Source: Pseudomonas canadensis (GTDB lineage: Bacteria > Pseudomonadota > Gammaproteobacteria > Pseudomonadales > Pseudomonadaceae). From it: 64,000 nucleotides of DNA. The stretch is from positions 496,001 through 560,000 of the forward strand of contig NZ_AYTD01000001.1 in NCBI RefSeq assembly GCF_000503215.1. The letters run 5' to 3'. The notes beneath the pieces are model-generated. The model made no database searches, was not told where the DNA came from, and saw only the letters and a program-made list of their open reading frames with translations. Made by a program: the position numbers and the translations under genes. Shown here one piece after another: positions 55,447-64,000 of this stretch (positions are counted from its first letter, which is position 1; every line of letters begins with the position of its first letter).

Positions 55447-56456
55447 GCGGCCACCCCCTCTCCGTCCCCTGTCCCCAGGCTCTTGTAACGCTCGCTGAAG
55501 AACTCACGAACGTTGGCGCACTGTGCTTCCGTATCATCCAAACGATTGAAGTGGGCGCGAAACTCCCTGGCGCCCGGCAGGGTTGCGAGATACCAGCCGA
55601 CATGCTTGCGAGCAATGCGTACTCCCATCACGTCCCCATAGAAGGCGTGCAGGGCGGCCAGATGCTCTAGCAGAATACGTTCCACCTCGATCAGCTCCGG
55701 TGCCGGCAACACTTCGCCAGTACGCAGAAAATGCTCGATCTCACGAAAAATCCACGGCCGCCCCTGGGCAGCCCGGCCAATCAACAAGCCATCGGCACCA
55801 GTCGCGTGCAGCACACGCCGGGCTTTCTCGGCGGAGTCGATATCGCCATTGGCAAACACCGGCATCGACACCGCCTGCTTGATCGCAGCGATGGTGTCGT
55901 ACTCGGCTTCACCGGTGTAAAGGTCGGCGCGGGTTCGGCCATGCACCGCCAGCGCTGTAATGCCTGCCTGTTCAGCGATCTTCGCCACTGTCAGGCCGTT
56001 CTTGTTGTCCCGGTCCCAGCCGGTACGGATCTTCAGGGTGACCGGCACATCCACTGCGGCGACAACGGCCTGCAGGATCTCGGCAACCAATTGCTCATCT
56101 TTCAACAGTGCGGAACCGGCGGCCTTGTTGCAGACCTTCTTGGCCGGGCAGCCCATGTTGATGTCGATGATCTGCGCCCCCAACTCCACGTTGGCCCGGG
56201 CCGCATCCGCCAGCATCTGTGCATCGCCACCCGCGATCTGTACCGAGCGGGGCTCGGGATCACCTTCGTGGATCATGCGCATCCGCGATTTGCGGGTGTT
56301 CCACAAGCTCATGTCGCTGGTGACCATTTCCGAGACTACTAGACCCGCGCCCAATCGCTTGCACAGCTGACGAAAGGGCTGGTCGGTAACCCCCGCCATC
56401 GGGGCGAGGATCAAGCCGTTCTGCAATGTATATGGGCCGATGCGTACCGCCGACAT
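55443..56456 (-). CDS. dusB: tRNA-dihydrouridine synthase DusB
   Basis: DusB is an FMN enzyme that reduces uridine in tRNA to dihydrouridine. The 337-residue protein starts [20 protein letters not shown] and has [19 protein letters not shown], the catalytic Cys in [20 protein letters not shown], and [16 protein letters not shown]. It is the first gene of dusB-fis; its stop overlaps the fis start. A likely promoter lies about 50-80 bases upstream. Confidence 0.96.
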   Translation of the reverse strand: MSAVRIGPYTLQNGLILAPMAGVTDQPFRQLCKRLGAGLVVSEMVTSDMSLWNTRKSRMRMIHEGDPEPRSVQIAGGDAQMLADAARANVELGAQIIDINMGCPAKKVCNKAAGSALLKDEQLVAEILQAVVAAVDVPVTLKIRTGWDRDNKNGLTVAKIAEQAGITALAVHGRTRADLYTGEAEYDTIAAIKQAVSMPVFANGDIDSAEKARRVLHATGADGLLIGRAAQGRPWIFREIEHFLRTGEVLPAPELIEVERILLEHLAALHAFYGDVMGVRIARKHVGWYLATLPGAREFRAHFNRLDDTEAQCANVREFFSERYKSLGTGDGEGVAA

Positions 56457-56507
56457 AGGACTTCCCTGTTGTGGGGCCGGATCATTAGAGTTCGAAAAAG
56501 GGTTGGC

Positions 56508-56535
56508 ATGATACCCGCTCTCGATGACTGGATAA
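56508..56535 (-). promoter_or_regulatory. Candidate sigma-70 promoter for dusB-fis
   Basis: On the minus strand, TTATCC (56535-56530) and TATCAT (56513-56508) are 16 bases apart, placing a start about 45 bases before the dusB ATG. The region is A+T rich for this genome. The -35 matches poorly, so this is a candidate only. Confidence 0.4.
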
Positions 56536-56641
56536 AGGCTGAATTGGATAAAATCTGAACAGTTATTTCTTTATCGCCACCGGTTTGGTCGCGCCCGGGA
56601 AAGTCAATAACCTGCCGTCAAATCTCAACCCATGCACCGAT

Positions 56642-57865
56642 TCACTCTGGCGAGTGAAAGCTCAGGCTGTAGTTCACGGCTTTATTGCCCGGATCGAGGA
56701 TATCCAGCGAGATATGGATCGGGGTCTGCGATGGCATTTCGCTTACTCCGGCCAACTCACCGCTGAGGTATTCGGCGGGTTTGAAGCGACGACTGGCAAT
56801 CAGGCTGCCGTTCAAATCGGCAAACCGCAGCTCCAGCAGTGGGAAGGGCTGGGAGAAGGTCGCACGGTTGTAGATGATCGCGTCCACCACCAGTGCTCCT
56901 GCGAAATCCGGATGGCTGCGCACCACCAGGTTGCTGCTCTTGATGTGGGCGATATCGACCCGTGATGGCACCGTGCAGCCCAGTGTGGGGCACAGTTGCT
57001 GGAACCACGGGCGATAGGCGTCCTGGCGGGCCAGTTCGTCGAATTGGTAGGCGATGTACTGGCCTGCGAGACCGGCGGCGGCGATCAGTACCAGCAATAG
57101 CCAGATCAGACGACGGCCCAGGCTGGCCGGACGCTTTTGCGCGTAAAGGTGCAGCGGGTCGTCTTCGAGATCCAGCAGTTGGTCGTCTTGCACGCTCGTT
57201 TCGGCGCGCGGGCGCTTGCGACGGGCTTTGGGGCGTTCTTCGGGTTCTACGTCATCGGCCGATTGGGTCAGTGGCGTGAACGGCGGTTCGATGTCGTCAT
57301 CGTCTGGCGTTGAGTGCAGCGGCGGCTCATCGTCGATATCGTCGGTGTGGAACGACATGGACGGTTCTGTGCGCTGCCTCGTCGCAGGTTCGGGTGCGTC
57401 TTCAGTGACGTCGATGCGCTCTTCAGGCGGCTCACTGAACAAGCTCGCTGCCCATTTTTCCTCTTCGGCCTTGACCGTGTCGCGGCTGGCGCTGAAGGAT
57501 TCTTCCTTTTGGCGGCGGTCGATACCGGACTGGCGACGATCTGCACCGATCGGCAACGTGTGCTGAATCTCGCGGCGTTCTAGCTTGGCCAGTTCTTCGT
57601 CCAGGTCCAGATTGTCCAGGTCCAGCTCTTCGGCAGTCCACTGCTTCTGGCTGATGGCCCGCGCTGGTTCAGGCGTCAGCTCAACCGGCACGTCTGGCTC
57701 AGGTGCGGACGCCTGGTCGCGCTGCTCCAGCAACTGACGAGCGGCATTGAACACTTGCAGGCACGAACCACAGCGCACCACGCCGCGGGCCACGCTCAAT
57801 TGAGCGTGGTTGACACGAAAGCGTGCTTGGCAATGCGGGCACTGGGTGACGAAACTGTCGGTCAT
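56642..57865 (-). CDS. DUF3426 protein with N-terminal zinc ribbon (MJ0042 type)
   Basis: The 407-residue protein starts MTDSFVTQCPHCQARFRVNH and continues with RCGSC, forming the CPHC/CGSC zinc-ribbon pair (MJ0042 finger). A long acidic, low-complexity region follows, then one membrane helix (RLIWLLLVLIAAAGLAGQYI) and a C-terminal DUF3426 domain with CPTLGCTVPSRVDIAHIKSS and SQTPIHISLDILDPGNKAVN. The finger is probably cytoplasmic and DUF3426 periplasmic. Function is unknown. It lies between prmA and dusB on the same strand, as I recall from P. aeruginosa. ATG 57865 is chosen because the finger starts directly after. Confidence 0.88.
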   Translation of the reverse strand: MTDSFVTQCPHCQARFRVNHAQLSVARGVVRCGSCLQVFNAARQLLEQRDQASAPEPDVPVELTPEPARAISQKQWTAEELDLDNLDLDEELAKLERREIQHTLPIGADRRQSGIDRRQKEESFSASRDTVKAEEEKWAASLFSEPPEERIDVTEDAPEPATRQRTEPSMSFHTDDIDDEPPLHSTPDDDDIEPPFTPLTQSADDVEPEERPKARRKRPRAETSVQDDQLLDLEDDPLHLYAQKRPASLGRRLIWLLLVLIAAAGLAGQYIAYQFDELARQDAYRPWFQQLCPTLGCTVPSRVDIAHIKSSNLVVRSHPDFAGALVVDAIIYNRATFSQPFPLLELRFADLNGSLIASRRFKPAEYLSGELAGVSEMPSQTPIHISLDILDPGNKAVNYSLSFHSPE

Positions 57866-57895
57866 GCGGCCATCCGATTCAGGCAAGCGCTCATT

Positions 57896-58774
57896 CTAGC
57901 GCCGACGACCGCTGATGCGTACCCAGCCATCGCGGTTGGCGATCGGATCCAGCTCGAAATCCTTCGCGTAGGCAGCGGCGACGTCTTCGCCCTGCTCGGC
58001 CAGGATGCCCGACAGCGCCAGGCGCCCGCCCGCCTTGACCAGGCTCGACAGCTGCGGCGCCAGCGAAACCAGTGGCCCGGCGAGGATGTTCGCGACCAAC
58101 ACGTCGGCCTGCACTTGGGGCAGTTGCTCCGGCAGGTAAAGCGGGAATTTGCCTTCAGGGATGTTGTTGCGCCCGGCGTTATCGCGGGAGGCTTCCAGCG
58201 CTTGGACGTCGATGTCGGTGCCGACGGCTTCTTTGGCGCCCAAGAGCAATGCGGCAATCGCCAGGATCCCAGAGCCGCAACCGAAGTCCAGCACATGGCT
58301 GTCGGTCAGGTCCTGGCCGTCCAGCCATTCCAGGCACAGCGCGGTAGTGGGGTGGGTGCCGGTGCCAAACGCGAGGCCCGGGTCCAGCAGCAGGTTGACG
58401 GCGTCTGGTTCAGGCGCGGCGTGCCAGCTTGGCACGATCCACAGGCGCTGGCCGAAACGCATCGGCTGGAAGTTGTCCATCCAGCTGCGTTCCCAATCCT
58501 GGTCTTCGATGACCTCGCTGTGATGCTCTGGCAGCGGGCCGCCGGTGAGCAATTCCATGTGGGCCAGTACGGCGGCGGCATCGGTGCCGTCCTCGAACAG
58601 GGCCAACAAATGGGTGTGGGACCACAGCGGGGTGGTGTTGAGTTCGGGTTCGAAGATTGGCTGGTCTTCGGCGTCCATGAAGGTCACCGACACGGCGCCG
58701 ACTTCGAGAAACGCGTCTTCGTAGGTTTCGGCTTGTTCTGGGCTGATGGCGAGACGGACTTGCAGCCAAGGCAT
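57896..58774 (-). CDS. prmA: Ribosomal protein L11 methyltransferase PrmA
   Basis: PrmA trimethylates several residues of ribosomal protein L11. The 292-residue protein starts [20 protein letters not shown] and has the SAM motif [37 protein letters not shown] and the [14 protein letters not shown] segment. ATG 58774 is chosen since the upstream in-frame codons run into a REP element. It ends 30 bases before the DUF3426 gene. Confidence 0.97.
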   Translation of the reverse strand: MPWLQVRLAISPEQAETYEDAFLEVGAVSVTFMDAEDQPIFEPELNTTPLWSHTHLLALFEDGTDAAAVLAHMELLTGGPLPEHHSEVIEDQDWERSWMDNFQPMRFGQRLWIVPSWHAAPEPDAVNLLLDPGLAFGTGTHPTTALCLEWLDGQDLTDSHVLDFGCGSGILAIAALLLGAKEAVGTDIDVQALEASRDNAGRNNIPEGKFPLYLPEQLPQVQADVLVANILAGPLVSLAPQLSSLVKAGGRLALSGILAEQGEDVAAAYAKDFELDPIANRDGWVRISGRRR

Positions 58775-58869
58775 GGCGGGCACCTTTGAAAAAATGAGTG
58801 TGCAGCGGGGTAGGGCTGCGAAAGCGCGCAAGTTTACGCGAGCGGCGGGAGGGGTGTACACATAACAAA

Positions 58870-58958
58870 TGTGGGAGCGGGCTTGCTCGCGAATGCGGTG
58901 AGTCAGTGAAGAGTATTTTAGCTTATGCACCGCATTCGCGAGCAAGCCCGCTCCCACA
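58870..58958. repeat. REP-type inverted repeat (GAGCGGGCTTGCTCGCGAA variety)
   Basis: Perfect 31-base arms (58870-58900 and 58928-58958) surround a 27-base spacer between accC and prmA. It uses the same core as the element inside the urease operon. Confidence 0.9.
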
Positions 58959-59001
58959 GGGTGATGTATCCATCCAGCAAAACCCAGGGCCCAGAAACAA
59001 C

Positions 59002-59023
59002 AAAGCCGCCCGAAGGCGGCCTT
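59002..59023 (-). terminator. Rho-independent terminator after accC
   Basis: Read on the minus strand, AAGGCCGCC and GGCGGCTTT form a stem with one mismatch around a short loop, followed by GTTGTTT. It lies 15 bases beyond the accC stop and ends the accBC message. Confidence 0.75.
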
Positions 59024-59037
59024 GTTGGGTGGAGCAC

Positions 59038-60399
59038 TTACTGGTTGGCCAGCTTGTGTTCCAGGTAGTGAATGTTCACACCACCTTCGCAGAAGCCTTC
59101 ATCACGGACCAGGTCCCGATGCAGCGGGATGTTGGTCTTGATGCCGTCGACCACGATTTCGTCCAGGGCGTTGCGCATACGGGCCATGGCCTCGTCGCGG
59201 GTGGCGCCCCAGGTGATCAGCTTGCCGATCAGCGAGTCGTAGTTGGACGGAACCTTGTAGCCGCTGTACAGGTGCGAATCCACACGTACGCCGTTGCCGC
59301 CGGGCGCATGGAAATGCTTGACCAGGCCAGGGCTTGGGATAAAGGTTTTCGGGTCTTCGGCGTTGATGCGGCACTCCAGGGAGTGGCCGTGCATCTTCAC
59401 GTCGTCCTGGGTGAAGGACAGCGGGTTGCCGGCGGCGATGCTGAGCATCTCCTTGACGATGTCGATGCCGGTGACCATCTCCGACACCGGGTGCTCTACC
59501 TGCACACGAGTGTTCATCTCGATGAAGTAGAAACGACCGTTCTCGTACAGGAACTCGAAAGTGCCCGCGCCACGGTAGTTGATGTCGATGCACGCCTTGA
59601 CGCAACGAGCCAGTACTTCCTGGCGCGCTTTTTCGTCCAGGCCCGGTGCCGGCGCTTCTTCCAGAACCTTCTGGTGACGACGTTGCAGCGAGCAATCGCG
59701 GTCGCCCAGGTGGATGGCGTGGCCTTGGCCGTCGGACAGTACTTGCACTTCCACGTGACGTGGGTTGGTCAGGTACTTCTCCAGGTAGACCATCGGGTTG
59801 CCGAACCAGGCGCCCGCTTCGGAGCGAGTCTGCTTGGCAGCTTCGATCAGGTCTTCTTCCTTGTGCACCACGCGCATGCCGCGACCACCACCGCCACCGG
59901 CGGCCTTGATGATCACGGGGTAGCCGACTTCGCGACCAATGCGCAGAGCGGTTTCCTCGTCTTCCGGCAGCGGGCCGTCGGAACCTGGAACGGTTGGCAC
60001 GCCAGCCGCGATCATGGCGTCCTTGGCCGACACCTTGTCACCCATCAGGCGAATGGTTTCGGCTTTCGGGCCGATGAAGGCAAACCCGGATTTTTCCACC
60101 TGTTCGGCGAAATCGGCGTTTTCCGCGAGGAAGCCGTAGCCAGGGTGGATGCCATCAGCGCCGGTCACTTCCGCGGCCGCGATGATGTTCGAGACTTTCA
60201 GGTACGAGTTCGTGGCCAGTGGCGGGCCGATGCAGATGCTTTCGTCCGCCAGTTTCACGTGCATCAATTCGGTATCGGCCGTCGAGTAAACAGCGACGGT
60301 CTTGATGCCCTCTTCCTTACAGGCGCGCAGGATACGCAGCGCGATCTCGCCGCGGTTGGCGATCAGGACTTTTTGCAGTTTCTTCGCAGGTTTCAACAT
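59038..60399 (-). CDS. accC: Acetyl-CoA carboxylase, biotin carboxylase subunit AccC
   Basis: AccC carboxylates the biotin on AccB with ATP and bicarbonate, the first step of fatty acid synthesis. The 453-residue ATP-grasp enzyme has [20 protein letters not shown] at the N-terminus, [20 protein letters not shown] (ATP-binding glycine loop) and [23 protein letters not shown] 60399 with GGAGC upstream is chosen; an ATG at 60420 inside the end of accB is less likely. It follows accB by 17 bases and ends at a terminator. Confidence 0.98.
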   Translation of the reverse strand: MLKPAKKLQKVLIANRGEIALRILRACKEEGIKTVAVYSTADTELMHVKLADESICIGPPLATNSYLKVSNIIAAAEVTGADGIHPGYGFLAENADFAEQVEKSGFAFIGPKAETIRLMGDKVSAKDAMIAAGVPTVPGSDGPLPEDEETALRIGREVGYPVIIKAAGGGGGRGMRVVHKEEDLIEAAKQTRSEAGAWFGNPMVYLEKYLTNPRHVEVQVLSDGQGHAIHLGDRDCSLQRRHQKVLEEAPAPGLDEKARQEVLARCVKACIDINYRGAGTFEFLYENGRFYFIEMNTRVQVEHPVSEMVTGIDIVKEMLSIAAGNPLSFTQDDVKMHGHSLECRINAEDPKTFIPSPGLVKHFHAPGGNGVRVDSHLYSGYKVPSNYDSLIGKLITWGATRDEAMARMRNALDEIVVDGIKTNIPLHRDLVRDEGFCEGGVNIHYLEHKLANQ

Positions 60400-60416
60400 C
60401 GAAGGCGCTCCGCGGT

Positions 60417-60878
60417 TCAAACGATGGTGAACAGCGGCTGGTCGTACTCAACCGGCTGACCGTTTTCTACCAGGATGGATTCGATGACGCCGGCTTTTTC
60501 AGCGGTGATGTGGTTCATCATCTTCATCGCTTCAACGATGCAGATGGTGTCGCCCACTTTCACGGTTGCGCCGACTTCAACGAAGGCTGGCGAGGTCGGT
60601 GCCGGGGTGCGGTAGAACGTACCGACCATTGGCGACTTGACCACGAAACCGTTCAGCGCAGGAGCCGCTGGAGCGGCAGGTGCAGCGGCGGCAGCCGGAG
60701 CGGCGGCTGGAGCAGCAGCCGGCGCCGGTGCTTGCATCTGTGGCGCGTAGAACTGCTGGGCCGGGGTCTTGCTGTGGCGGCTGATCCGTACGGACTCTTC
60801 GCCTTCCTTGATTTCCAGCTCGTCGATACCGGATTCTTCCAGCAGTTCGATCAGTTTCTTAACTTTACGGATATCCAT
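60417..60878 (-). CDS. accB: Acetyl-CoA carboxylase, biotin carboxyl carrier protein AccB
   Basis: AccB carries biotin covalently on a lysine between the carboxylase and transferase subunits. The 153-residue protein starts [20 protein letters not shown], has an Ala/Pro-rich flexible linker and a C-terminal biotinyl domain with the biotin Lys in [20 protein letters not shown]. It follows aroQ by 24 bases and precedes accC, the conserved aroQ-accB-accC order. Confidence 0.98.
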   Translation of the reverse strand: MDIRKVKKLIELLEESGIDELEIKEGEESVRISRHSKTPAQQFYAPQMQAPAPAAAPAAAPAAAAAPAAPAAPALNGFVVKSPMVGTFYRTPAPTSPAFVEVGATVKVGDTICIVEAMKMMNHITAEKAGVIESILVENGQPVEYDQPLFTIV

Positions 60879-60902
60879 GAATCATCAACTCCCAAGGGTC
60901 GG

Positions 60903-61358
60903 TCAGGGGCGCTTGGCCGGTTGTTCAAGTTGTTCCAGGGCGGCCTCCAGGGCCAGTCGGTAACCGCTGGCGCCAAGGCCGCAGATCACACCTACCGCTA
61001 CGTCGGAGAAGTAGGAGTGATGGCGGAAAGCTTCGCGTTTGTGCACGTTCGACAAATGCACTTCGATGAATGGGATGCTCACCGCCAGCAACGCGTCACG
61101 TAATGCAACGCTTGTATGTGTAAAAGCGGCGGGATTGATCAGGATAAAGTCCACGCCTTCGCCGCGCGCGGCATGGATGCGATCAATCAATTCGTACTCG
61201 GCATTGCTTTGCAGGTAGAGCAGATGGTGGCCGGCTTCACGGGCCCTGCGCTCCAGGTCGAGGTTGATCTGGTCCAGGGTGACTGCCCCGTAGACGCCCG
61301 GTTCACGGGTGCCGAGCAGGTTCAGGTTGGGTCCGTGAAGAACCAGTAAGGTCGCCAT
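60903..61358 (-). CDS. aroQ: Type II 3-dehydroquinate dehydratase AroQ
   Basis: AroQ dehydrates 3-dehydroquinate in the shikimate pathway. The 151-residue protein begins [20 protein letters not shown] and has [37 protein letters not shown] and the catalytic Tyr loop [11 protein letters not shown]. The length is typical of the dodecameric type II enzyme. It is the first gene of aroQ-accB-accC; a REP element lies about 145 bases upstream. Confidence 0.97.
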   Translation of the reverse strand: MATLLVLHGPNLNLLGTREPGVYGAVTLDQINLDLERRAREAGHHLLYLQSNAEYELIDRIHAARGEGVDFILINPAAFTHTSVALRDALLAVSIPFIEVHLSNVHKREAFRHHSYFSDVAVGVICGLGASGYRLALEAALEQLEQPAKRP

Positions 61359-61503
61359 CGGCTGTTCCTTGTTATTGATGTGGGTACGGCAGAACCCGGC
61401 GACTATGCCGCAAAGCCTTTGTGACTGTCCAGTTCTATGCAGTAGGCAGCACGATTAGCGAGGATAGCGCGAAATTTGTGACTGTGAGGCCGGATTCGGT
61501 CAG

Positions 61504-61603
61504 TGTAGGAGCGAGCTTGCTCGCGAAAAACGTCAACGATAACGCGGGGCGTCTGGATTAAAGCGGTGCCTGCGCGTTCTTCGCGAGCAAGCTCGCTCCT
61601 ACA
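61504..61603. repeat. REP-type inverted repeat (GAGCGAGCTTGCTCGCGAA variety)
   Basis: Inverted copies of TGTAGGAGCGAGCTTGCTCG at both ends surround a spacer starting with GTCAACGATAACGCG, which is shared with the elements at 9266 and 10425. It lies between aroQ and the chemoreceptor gene. Confidence 0.9.
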
Positions 61604-61611
61604 GTGGGTGT

Positions 61612-63573
61612 TCAGACGCGAAAGGCCTGCACAGCAGTATTGAGCTGCCCACCTAGCACCAACAGATGCTCACCTTGGCTGCGGCCCTGGCCGATTCGCA
61701 GCAAGTTATCTTCACCCAACTGGTGAATCCGCTCGCTGTTGTCGCGAATCTCACTGACGGCGCCACTCTGCTGTGCCGTCACATCGGCGATGCGCACGGC
61801 GGTGTCGGAAATGGTCTGGATAGCCTCGACGATTTCATCCAGCGCGCCGTCCGCTGCCTGGGCTTGCTGGGCGGTCGCCTCGGCGTGTTCGACCTGGGCG
61901 CGCATGCCTTGCACCGATTGATGGGCGGCGCTTTGCAGACCGGCGATCAAGGTCTGGATTTCTGCGGTGGCGCCGGCGGTGCGCTGGGCCAGGGAGCGGA
62001 CTTCGTCGGCGACCACGGCAAAGCCACGGCCGGCCTCACCGGCGCGGGCAGCCTCGATGGCGGCGTTAAGGGCGAGCAGGTTGGTCTGGTCGGCAATCGA
62101 GCGGATCACCGTCAGCACGCCGCCGATGGTGGCGGATTCTTCCGCGAGTTTTTCGATCATCTGCGCATTCTGCTGCACTTCGCCGACCAGGGCATGCAGC
62201 CCGGTCAGGCTCAGGCCGATCACACGTTGGCCTTGCTCCACCGCCTGACCGGCACTGCGACTGGCGCCTGCCGCCTGGCTGGCATCGCCTGCGACTTGCT
62301 GGATGGTCGCTTCCAGTTCACCCAGCGAATCACGGATCTGCGCGGTATCCCCGGCCTGGCGTTCGGCGCCGTCATGCAGGCCGCTGCTCAGTTCGGCCAG
62401 CGCACGGCTACTGCCGGCGACTTCCTCGGCATTGCCGCGAATCGTACCCACCAAATCCACCAGATAGGCGCGCAGGCGGTTCAAGGAGGCTTCAATGTCG
62501 TGCAGCTCGCGGTTGGTCTTACCCAGGGCAATCGGCTGGCTGAAATCACCCTCGGCCCAGGTCGACAAGGCGGGCGCCAGATTGGTCAGCACCCGCGCCA
62601 GGCGGCGTTGCAGGGTGTCGATCAGCAGCGCGATCAGCAGGATCAGGCCGATCATTACCCCTTGCATCAGGCGCACTTCGCCCTGGATCTTGCCGTGCTG
62701 CGCGCGCACCACGGGCTCCAGGCCGGCGATGGCTTGTTGCACGGTGTCGATCTTCTGGTGGGTCTTGGCGGCCAGGTCGGTGCGTTGCTGGATCTGTTCG
62801 CGGGTGCGCTTGAGTTCGGCGGGGTAGCGGGTCAGCAGGCTGTTGAGTTCACGTTTGAGGTCGACGCCAGTGTCCTGGGCTTCGGTTTTTTCGGTGTTCT
62901 CCAGGCCCATCAGTGCGGAAAAGTCGTTGGCGCTGGATTCGGCGCTGGCCTTCACGCCCAGCAATGGCAGTTGTTCCAGCGCATCGGCTTGGCTGCGGAT
63001 GTTGCTGACTTCGCGCTCCACATCATCGGCCAGTTCCGCGCGCCCGCTGCTCACCAGTTTGTCGCGGGCCAGGGACAGTTTGCCCAGGTGCTGCGACGCA
63101 GCCAGCAAAGGCGGCAGATAGCGGGCGGCGTCAGGAGTAGTCACGCCGGTGGCGTACTGACTCAATTGCTCCAGGTTCGCACCTAATTCGCGCTCGGCCT
63201 GCAGCAACAAGGCTTGCGGGTCGCCGGCCAGCTTGCCGGCCGCCAGCAGGTCAGTCTTGCTGAACGCATCCAGGTCAACCAGGCTCGGGCGCAGGTTTTG
63301 CGCGAGGTCCGCCGGCAACTCATCCAGATGCTGCAACAGGTTTTCCAAGCTCTGGCTGGCACTGCTCAAGCGCAGGGCGTCGCCGCTGGCGAGGTAGTCG
63401 TCGAAATTACGCGCCGCTTGGTTCTGGAAGGCCTGGGACAGGCCCAGGTAGCGTTCCATCAGCAAATAAGGCCGTTCCAGCGCGCGCTGCGACCACCACA
63501 GGGTCGCGCCCAGCGCCAGGCACACGGCCACCAGAAGAAGGGTATTGAGATTGGTCAGCAGCTTCAGGCGCAT
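61612..63573 (-). CDS. ctpL: Methyl-accepting chemotaxis protein, CtpL-like
   Basis: The 653-residue chemoreceptor has an N-terminal membrane helix ([20 protein letters not shown]), a large helical periplasmic sensor domain, a second helix ([20 protein letters not shown]), a HAMP region and a cytoplasmic signalling domain with the hairpin tip [20 protein letters not shown] and [21 protein letters not shown]. aeruginosa CtpL (PA4844) senses inorganic phosphate and some aromatics and lies near aroQ and a GGDEF gene, as here. ATG 63573 is chosen over a TTG four codons earlier. The ligand in this strain is inferred from synteny. Confidence 0.88.
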   Translation of the reverse strand: MRLKLLTNLNTLLLVAVCLALGATLWWSQRALERPYLLMERYLGLSQAFQNQAARNFDDYLASGDALRLSSASQSLENLLQHLDELPADLAQNLRPSLVDLDAFSKTDLLAAGKLAGDPQALLLQAERELGANLEQLSQYATGVTTPDAARYLPPLLAASQHLGKLSLARDKLVSSGRAELADDVEREVSNIRSQADALEQLPLLGVKASAESSANDFSALMGLENTEKTEAQDTGVDLKRELNSLLTRYPAELKRTREQIQQRTDLAAKTHQKIDTVQQAIAGLEPVVRAQHGKIQGEVRLMQGVMIGLILLIALLIDTLQRRLARVLTNLAPALSTWAEGDFSQPIALGKTNRELHDIEASLNRLRAYLVDLVGTIRGNAEEVAGSSRALAELSSGLHDGAERQAGDTAQIRDSLGELEATIQQVAGDASQAAGASRSAGQAVEQGQRVIGLSLTGLHALVGEVQQNAQMIEKLAEESATIGGVLTVIRSIADQTNLLALNAAIEAARAGEAGRGFAVVADEVRSLAQRTAGATAEIQTLIAGLQSAAHQSVQGMRAQVEHAEATAQQAQAADGALDEIVEAIQTISDTAVRIADVTAQQSGAVSEIRDNSERIHQLGEDNLLRIGQGRSQGEHLLVLGGQLNTAVQAFRV

Positions 63574-63626
63574 GCGTGGTTTCAACCGACAGCAAAAGAT
63601 AAGTGCCTGAAGTTATTGCGTTTTCA

Positions 63627-64000
63627 TTACAAGGTTATGACCGAATCAGTCGATTCTGGTGAAAAGGTGGCACTTTGCTTTGATGTGCGCGCAGCCTGCA
63701 CGCGGTTACGTCCGGCATCCTTGGCGCGGTACAGCGCCTCGTCGGCCTGGGCCGCCATCATCAGGCTGTCGGAACCGTCGCACAGCTCGACCAACCCGGC
63801 GCTGAAGGTACACCACAAATCCTGGGGCTGGGCGGGGTAGTGGATTTCGGCAAAGCGCCCACGGATTTCATCCAGCACTTTGCACGCCGATTCCAGGTCG
63901 GTATCCGGCATTACGATGGCGAATTCTTCACCGCCGTAGCGCCCGATATAGTCGGTCTTGCGCAAGCGTTGCTTGAGAAACAGCGCCAGGCTCTTGATCA
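63627..64000 (-). CDS. gcbA: GGDEF diguanylate cyclase, GcbA-like (partial, N-terminus outside window)
   Basis: The frame enters from the window end and stops at 63627; about 123 residues are visible. They form the second half of a GGDEF domain: LRKTDYIGRYGGEEFAIVMP holds the GGEEF active site, followed by FSAGLVELCDGSDSLMMAAQ and ADEALYRAKDAGRNRV, the usual end. A short tail follows. It would make cyclic di-GMP. Location beside ctpL matches PA4843/GcbA, a biofilm-promoting cyclase, from memory; the sensory N-terminus is not visible, so the symbol is tentative. Confidence 0.85.
   Translation of the reverse strand, partial: IKSLALFLKQRLRKTDYIGRYGGEEFAIVMPDTDLESACKVLDEIRGRFAEIHYPAQPQDLWCTFSAGLVELCDGSDSLMMAAQADEALYRAKDAGRNRVQAARTSKQSATFSPESTDSVITL

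Overview
The window looks like chromosome of a Pseudomonas of the P. fluorescens group. The evidence is high-GC coding sequence, many short REP-type inverted repeats with the GGCTTGC core, and a gene order that, from memory, follows the P. aeruginosa PAO1 stretch from the diguanylate cyclase gcbA and ctpL through aroQ-accB-accC-prmA-dusB-fis-purH-purD-retS to the urt and ure genes, a bacterioferritin-like gene, desT and ureEF. No rRNA, tRNA, CRISPR array, prophage or insertion sequence was recognised.

Layout. 1-12.97 kb: start of ureF (partial), ureE, an NlpC/P60 hydrolase, a DesT-like TetR regulator, a small exported repeat protein, an AsmA-family protein, a ferritin-like protein, a lipase, a divergent EamA transporter/AraC regulator pair, a PsiF protein, an AI-2E-family permease, a YegD-like Hsp70 and a CbpA-like DnaJ protein. 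13.1-24.2 kb: an accessory island with a 46-codon remnant of a toxin-family gene and two tandem genes of about 1,730 and 1,760 codons. Both pair a DUF6543-like toxin N-terminus with leucine-rich repeats and a C-terminal NEL (IpaH/SspH-type) E3 ubiquitin ligase domain. 24.3-34.1 kb, all on the minus strand: urtABCDE (urea uptake), then ureD-ureA-mddA-GNAT-ureB-ureC. 34.3-39.4 kb: a copper-handling operon (DUF2946, PCuAC, DUF2946, OprC-like receptor, PepSY protein) ending in a remnant of a siderophore permease. 39.6-40.9 kb: a DUF6124 gene behind a long, strongly folded leader, and a HigBA-type toxin-antitoxin pair. 41.0-47.3 kb: cobalamin genes, cobLK on the minus strand and cobGHIJ on the plus strand. 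47.5-64 kb: an unrecognised gene, MarC, the hybrid sensor RetS, purD, purH, fis-dusB, a DUF3426 zinc-ribbon protein, prmA, accC-accB, aroQ, a CtpL-like chemoreceptor and the end of a GGDEF protein.

How the genes fit together. The urt and ure genes form one nitrogen-acquisition route: import urea, hydrolyse it with the Ni enzyme UreABC, and mature that enzyme with UreD plus UreEF, which are encoded 23 kb away. The cob genes cover a run of corrin-ring steps of the oxygen-dependent B12 pathway. The copper genes encode outer-membrane entry plus periplasmic and inner-membrane handling. The aro/acc/prm/dus/fis/pur block is housekeeping.

The most interesting part is the tandem NEL-ligase island. 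Its two proteins combine a large N-terminal region holding a hydrophobic segment with a eukaryote-directed ubiquitin ligase, and no secretion system is nearby. The folded leader of the DUF6124 gene is the best candidate for an uncharacterised regulatory RNA.
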